Shown here piece after piece: positions 60,912-64,000 of a DNA stretch of 64,000 bases. This DNA comes from CAZKUN01 sp964555935 (GTDB taxonomy: Bacteria; Armatimonadota; Zipacnadia; Zipacnadales; VGFC01), in contig CAZKUN010000007.1 of the NCBI GenBank assembly GCA_964555935.1, positions 1 to 64,000 of the forward strand, in the 5' to 3' direction. Both the position numbers and the translations under genes were made by a program. Position 1 is the first letter of the stretch. Each line of letters starts with the position of its first letter. The notes under the pieces are model-generated. The model saw nothing but the letters and a program-made list of their open reading frames with translations, searched no databases and was not told the origin of the DNA.

Positions 60912-62558
60912 CTACTCGTCGAGTTTCACGCCCACTCGCACGTAATGCGCCTGCGCTGAGGCAATGATCTGGGGCCGGTACATGATCCGCGCGGAGGATG
61001 GGGGAGACGCGGCAATTGGGAGGAAGTACTGCTCGACCTCCGCCGGCATGGGCGGGCGATCGTTTGCCGGCTCCGGCTCGGGTACGGGTGGTGCCGCGGC
61101 CGCCGGCGTTTGCACGGGCGCGGGGGCGGCCGTTGTGGGTGTGGCTTGGAGGCCGGCGGTCAACTGCTGGATCTGCGACCGCGTCAGCGGCCCGCGAAGG
61201 TAAGACATCGCCCACCGCGTGTGGAAGACTACGGGCGCCTCCTCGTGAACGTTGTGCATCAGGAAGACGCGCTTGCCCAGGCCTGATAGCACGTCGTCGA
61301 TCTGGGCCCGGTTGAAGCCGCCGCCCGCCGTGGCCGCAACGCCCTCAAGGCCATCCAACACTCGCGCCTTGTCCCGCTCGGTCTGCAGCCGTCCGATGAA
61401 CCATGTCCCCGTGTTCGCCAGGCCCTTGTAATCCAGGTCCACTGGGTTCTGCGTCGCCAGCAGGATGCCCAGGCCAAATGCTCTCGCCTGCTTCAGCAGC
61501 ATCAGCATCGGGCGCTTGCACGGCGGCGTCGCGACGGGCGGGAAGTAACCGAAGATCTCGTCCATGTATAGCAGCGCGCGCAGGCTTGATGTCCCGGGTT
61601 GGCGCCGCACCCACGCCAGCACCTCATTCAGCAGGAGCGTCAGGAAGAACATCCGCTCGGCATCGGAGAGATGCGCGATGTTGATGATGGAAAGCCGCGG
61701 CCGGCCATCCGGCGCGTGAAGCAGGAGGTCGACATCCATCGGATCGCCCTCGAGCCATGCGCTGAAGCCTGGCGATGCCAGCAGGTTATTGAGACTCACC
61801 GCCAGGTCGAAGCGATCCTTCGATGGATACACCGACTCCAGATCCAGCACACCAACGCGGTCAAACGGCGGGTCTTGGATATCGCGCACGAGCGACGGCA
61901 GGTCGAGATCCTTGCCTTCGCTCCACGCGCGGTGCACGATGTTCGAAAGCAAGATGTGTTCGCGGCTGCGAACGGGATCCGGGTCCAGCCCAACCAGCGC
62001 CAACAGGCCCGATACCGCGCCCTGCACGCGATCGTTGAGGGCCTCGGAATCTCCAGCCAACTCCGGCCCCGGCGCGCTGAACGACTTCAGCACGTTCAGC
62101 GGCACGCCCGTCGTGCTTCCCGGGGTGTAGACCACGGTATCCGAGGCTGCCTTCAGCCTCGCAATTCGCTCTCCGTCCTGATCCCATTCGGCGAGGCCCT
62201 CGCGCCACTGAGTAGCGGTCTCCTTGGCGAAATCGTCGGGCGTCATGCCCGCGCGAGCCGCCTGGTCGTCGTCGATCCACGGGCGGAAGTCCTCCGGCCG
62301 AAGCTCGGGGAACGTCAGCATCAGGTTGCCGAGATCGCCCTTCACGTCGATGACGATCGCCGGCACCCCATCGATCGCCGCCTCCTCGAGCAGCGACACG
62401 CACAGCCCCGTCTTGCCGCTCCCCGTCATCCCCACGCAAATGCCGTGCGTTGTCAGATCCTTCGAGTCGTACAGCAGCAGATCATCCAGGATCTTCCCGG
62501 CGGTCATATCGTATTCGCGACCCAGGTAGAGCGAGCCCAGCTTCTCGTAATCGTGCAT
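60912..62558 (-). CDS. HerA/DUF853-like ATPase (N-terminal part, ends at an in-frame amber)
   Basis: A 548-aa protein starting at ATG 62558. Walker A is GMTGSGKT (43-50); VIDVKGDLGNL and LLYMDEIFGYFPP supply the acidic Walker B-type residues, and ATQNPVDLDYKG is the sensor strand, as in HerA/FtsK-type DNA-pumping ATPases and DUF853 proteins. A Pro/Ala-rich linker (about 475-510) then leads to YVRVGVKLDE and a TAG at 60914-60912. Homologues, as I recall them, carry a Trp at or next to that position, so TGG to TAG would be a one-base change. The gene follows the S1-type protease gene by 33 bases. Confidence 0.9.
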   Translation of the reverse strand: MHDYEKLGSLYLGREYDMTAGKILDDLLLYDSKDLTTHGICVGMTGSGKTGLCVSLLEEAAIDGVPAIVIDVKGDLGNLMLTFPELRPEDFRPWIDDDQAARAGMTPDDFAKETATQWREGLAEWDQDGERIARLKAASDTVVYTPGSTTGVPLNVLKSFSAPGPELAGDSEALNDRVQGAVSGLLALVGLDPDPVRSREHILLSNIVHRAWSEGKDLDLPSLVRDIQDPPFDRVGVLDLESVYPSKDRFDLAVSLNNLLASPGFSAWLEGDPMDVDLLLHAPDGRPRLSIINIAHLSDAERMFFLTLLLNEVLAWVRRQPGTSSLRALLYMDEIFGYFPPVATPPCKRPMLMLLKQARAFGLGILLATQNPVDLDYKGLANTGTWFIGRLQTERDKARVLDGLEGVAATAGGGFNRAQIDDVLSGLGKRVFLMHNVHEEAPVVFHTRWAMSYLRGPLTRSQIQQLTAGLQATPTTAAPAPVQTPAAAAPPVPEPEPANDRPPMPAEVEQYFLPIAASPPSSARIMYRPQIIASAQAHYVRVGVKLDE

Positions 62559-62591
62559 GCCTGGCTTGATCCTCCCGCTGGTGTCTTCGGT

Positions 62592-64000
62592 TCACGCGCC
62601 TGCGAATGGAATGTCGCCGAACGCCTCGAGGTAGCTCGCGACGTTGCCTGCGCCGGCTCCCGCCACGAGGCTGAGATAGTCCGGGGTCAGGAAGTCGATG
62701 GGGATCTGCGATTCCCACACGACGTCTTCATCATCGTCGAGCGCGAGTCGGCCAAATGAATCGCCATAGTTCCTCTGCAGGAGGCTGGCGGCGACGCCCG
62801 CATACTCCGACGGCGGCGCGTTCGGGCCAGGTGGCATCCCGCCGATCTGGCAGTAAGTGTAGACCATGCCCTTGTAGATCTTCGTCCGGATTACGACGTC
62901 GTTGTCGTATGGCACCTCAAACAGGTTCTCGCCCTCGGTGTACTTGAGGCCCGATTGGTCGAGGAGGCCCTTCAGTTGGGCGAGCTGCGTTGTCTCGTCG
63001 CCTTCGGGGAAGAGGTGCTCGACGGAACTCAGCTCCTGCCCGTCTAGAAGCTGCTGCCAGCGAGCGGCCTCATTCGCGCCGGCCATGGCGAGAGACGCGA
63101 CGTGTCCGGGCGTCACCGCGAAGATCGGCACCAGCTCTTCCCAGTACATCATCTTCCCGCCGTCCGTCTCGTTCACCGTGTACTTGCCGACGGGCGCGTC
63201 GTATGTGAGTCGCAACGCATCGAAGGCGTAACCATCCTGCTCCTCGACGGTGTTGCCTGGCAGCGGCCCCAGCGACGTGAAGATCCGCAGGAACTCCTGC
63301 AGCTCCTGGGCCGCCACTGTCGTGCCGTTGTCGAAGTCCATCGAGTACAAGCCCGGCACCATCTCCTCGTACTTGAGCCCAGCGTCGTCAAGCAGCCTGG
63401 CGACGGGGCTGGTGGAGGTGTCGACCACCAGCGGCTTGGGATCGTCGCTCGGGTCTGACTTGAGCCAGTCGCGCAACACGTTCGAGGGTATGGCGAGTTT
63501 CGTATCGCCGTAGCTCACGCGCAGACGCAGCACGGTAACTGCTATCACCTTGCCGTCGGCATCGACGATCGGCCCGCCGCTGTTGCCGTTCTCGATGTCG
63601 GCGTCATGTTCGATCATCTTGCGATTGTCCCATATCCGGTGCGCCGAGACCGTCCCGCTGCGTATCGACAACTCGGGCATGCCCAACGGATGCCCGCACG
63701 CGTAGACGCGCGACGTCTCCTTTGCTGCGTCGGAGTCGTTGAGTTGCAGGTGCGCGTCCGGAGTCCGGCTGACGCGCAACAGCGCGAGATCGAGTTCTTG
63801 GTTCTCACGGACGACCTCGGCGTCAACCGATTCTTCCTGGGAGGTTCCGGCGTGAAGCACTAGCCGCACGACGCGGTTAGTGCCCGTGAGTGGAGTCCCG
63901 TCCTCGTCATGCTGGGTCATGCTGATGACATGAGCGTTGGTTACGGCGTAGCCATCGTCAGAGATAAAGAACCCGCTGCCAGTGCCGTCCCAGCGTTGCC
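62592..64000 (-). CDS. Trypsin-like (S1C/DegP-type) serine protease with tandem YbjN-like domains, 5' truncated
   Basis: The frame is open to the end of the window, so the N-terminus is missing; ATG 63920 is internal. Visible catalytic residues are the His in AVTNAHVI (about 63933-63956), the Asp in LDLALLRV and the Ser in GNSGGPIV, giving a complete trypsin triad. Instead of PDZ domains the C-terminal half holds two tandem units, each beginning LLD-x-GLKY (LLDDAGLKYEE and LLDQSGLKYTE) and continuing YSMDFDNG or FEVPYDND, then a second shared block (VASLAMAGANEAARW and LSLVAGAGAGNVASY). These resemble the YbjN/secretion-chaperone fold. The protein lacks a visible start, so localisation is unknown. 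Confidence 0.85.
   Translation of the reverse strand, partial: QRWDGTGSGFFISDDGYAVTNAHVISMTQHDEDGTPLTGTNRVVRLVLHAGTSQEESVDAEVVRENQELDLALLRVSRTPDAHLQLNDSDAAKETSRVYACGHPLGMPELSIRSGTVSAHRIWDNRKMIEHDADIENGNSGGPIVDADGKVIAVTVLRLRVSYGDTKLAIPSNVLRDWLKSDPSDDPKPLVVDTSTSPVARLLDDAGLKYEEMVPGLYSMDFDNGTTVAAQELQEFLRIFTSLGPLPGNTVEEQDGYAFDALRLTYDAPVGKYTVNETDGGKMMYWEELVPIFAVTPGHVASLAMAGANEAARWQQLLDGQELSSVEHLFPEGDETTQLAQLKGLLDQSGLKYTEGENLFEVPYDNDVVIRTKIYKGMVYTYCQIGGMPPGPNAPPSEYAGVAASLLQRNYGDSFGRLALDDDEDVVWESQIPIDFLTPDYLSLVAGAGAGNVASYLEAFGDIPFAGA

Noticed and set aside
60912..60914. Amber codon as evidence of pyrrolysine recoding
   Set aside because: TAG is used as an ordinary stop elsewhere in the window and no pyl genes are seen; a nonsense mutation or base error is simpler.
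1..64000. CRISPR arrays, transposases, phage genes, rRNA or tRNA genes
   Set aside because: No regularly spaced repeats, no transposase or integrase motifs and no tRNA T-loop plus CCA pattern were found by reading; a covariance search for tRNA was not possible.

Overview
This window is a G+C-rich bacterial chromosome segment. It has tightly packed operons, strong AGGAGG-type ribosome binding sites, frequent TTG/GTG starts, and no insertion sequence, prophage, CRISPR array, rRNA or tRNA that I can recognise. The gene content is many exported carbohydrate-active proteins, a DUF6785/OPT-like membrane protein, several uroporphyrinogen-decarboxylase-fold proteins, paired sulfatases, a T-box-controlled citramalate synthase and an endonuclease Q homologue. 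That mix suggests a polysaccharide-degrading environmental lineage. A transcriptional T-box argues for a Firmicutes/Chloroflexota/Armatimonadota-like (terrabacterial) background rather than a classical Bacteroidetes-type degrader, and no SusC/SusD pair is visible. The phylum assignment is inference only.

Layout. 1-13185 (+): tail of a polytopic membrane protein, nitrilase-family amidase, phosphodiesterase-like lipoprotein, DUF4380-like protein and a terminator. Then come an exported DNRLRE/DUF4091 protein, a family-10-like pectate lyase, a 645-aa OPT-like membrane protein and a second large exported glycosidase-like protein, with a small membrane protein on the minus strand. 13224-16866 (-): PIN-domain protein with an unusual 261-aa partner, an endonuclease Q-type PHP protein and a sugar-phosphate isomerase-like TIM barrel. 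17048-18697 (+): exported PA14-DUF1080 protein. 18678-24495 (-): promoter, Ile-type T-box, cimA, Trm11-like methyltransferase, GT4 glycosyltransferase and FGGY kinase. 24592-31275: exported propeller protein, degenerate GspE/PilB-type ATPase, alpha/alpha-barrel protein, two small membrane or exported proteins and a GAF-GGDEF diguanylate cyclase. 31281-38216: very large exported glycosidase-like protein, FAD oxidoreductase and a URO-D methyltransferase. 38302-43755 (-): ileS with its own promoter and terminator, CocE-type hydrolase and tandem-ACT protein. 43842-48073 (+): PfpI-like protein, Gfo/Idh oxidoreductase, methyltransferase, lone SAF domain, basic zinc ribbon and radical SAM protein. 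48146-51480 (+): C45-type hydrolase and two URO-D proteins. 51512-58363: M66-like metalloprotease lipoprotein, five-bladed-propeller glycosidase, and a divergent pair of sulfatases. 58398-64000 (-): exported protein, HerA/DUF853-like ATPase split by an in-frame amber codon, and a trypsin-like protease carrying tandem YbjN-like domains that runs off the window.

How it may work together (inference). The exported lyases, glycosidases, sulfatases and M66-like protease fit extracellular attack on sulfated or protein-linked glycans. The Gfo/Idh, DUF1080, TIM-barrel isomerase and FGGY kinase functions fit uptake and 3-keto-sugar or pentose-type processing. URO-D proteins, the FAD oxidoreductase and the nitrilase-type amidase suggest removal of methyl or amide substituents. 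Isoleucine supply is sensed through the T-box on cimA, and ileS lies in the same window.

Standouts for follow-up are the T-box on cimA, the pseudo-GspE ATPase, the methyltransferase/SAF/zinc-ribbon/radical-SAM cluster, the PIN two-gene module, the amber-split ATPase and the protease-YbjN fusion.
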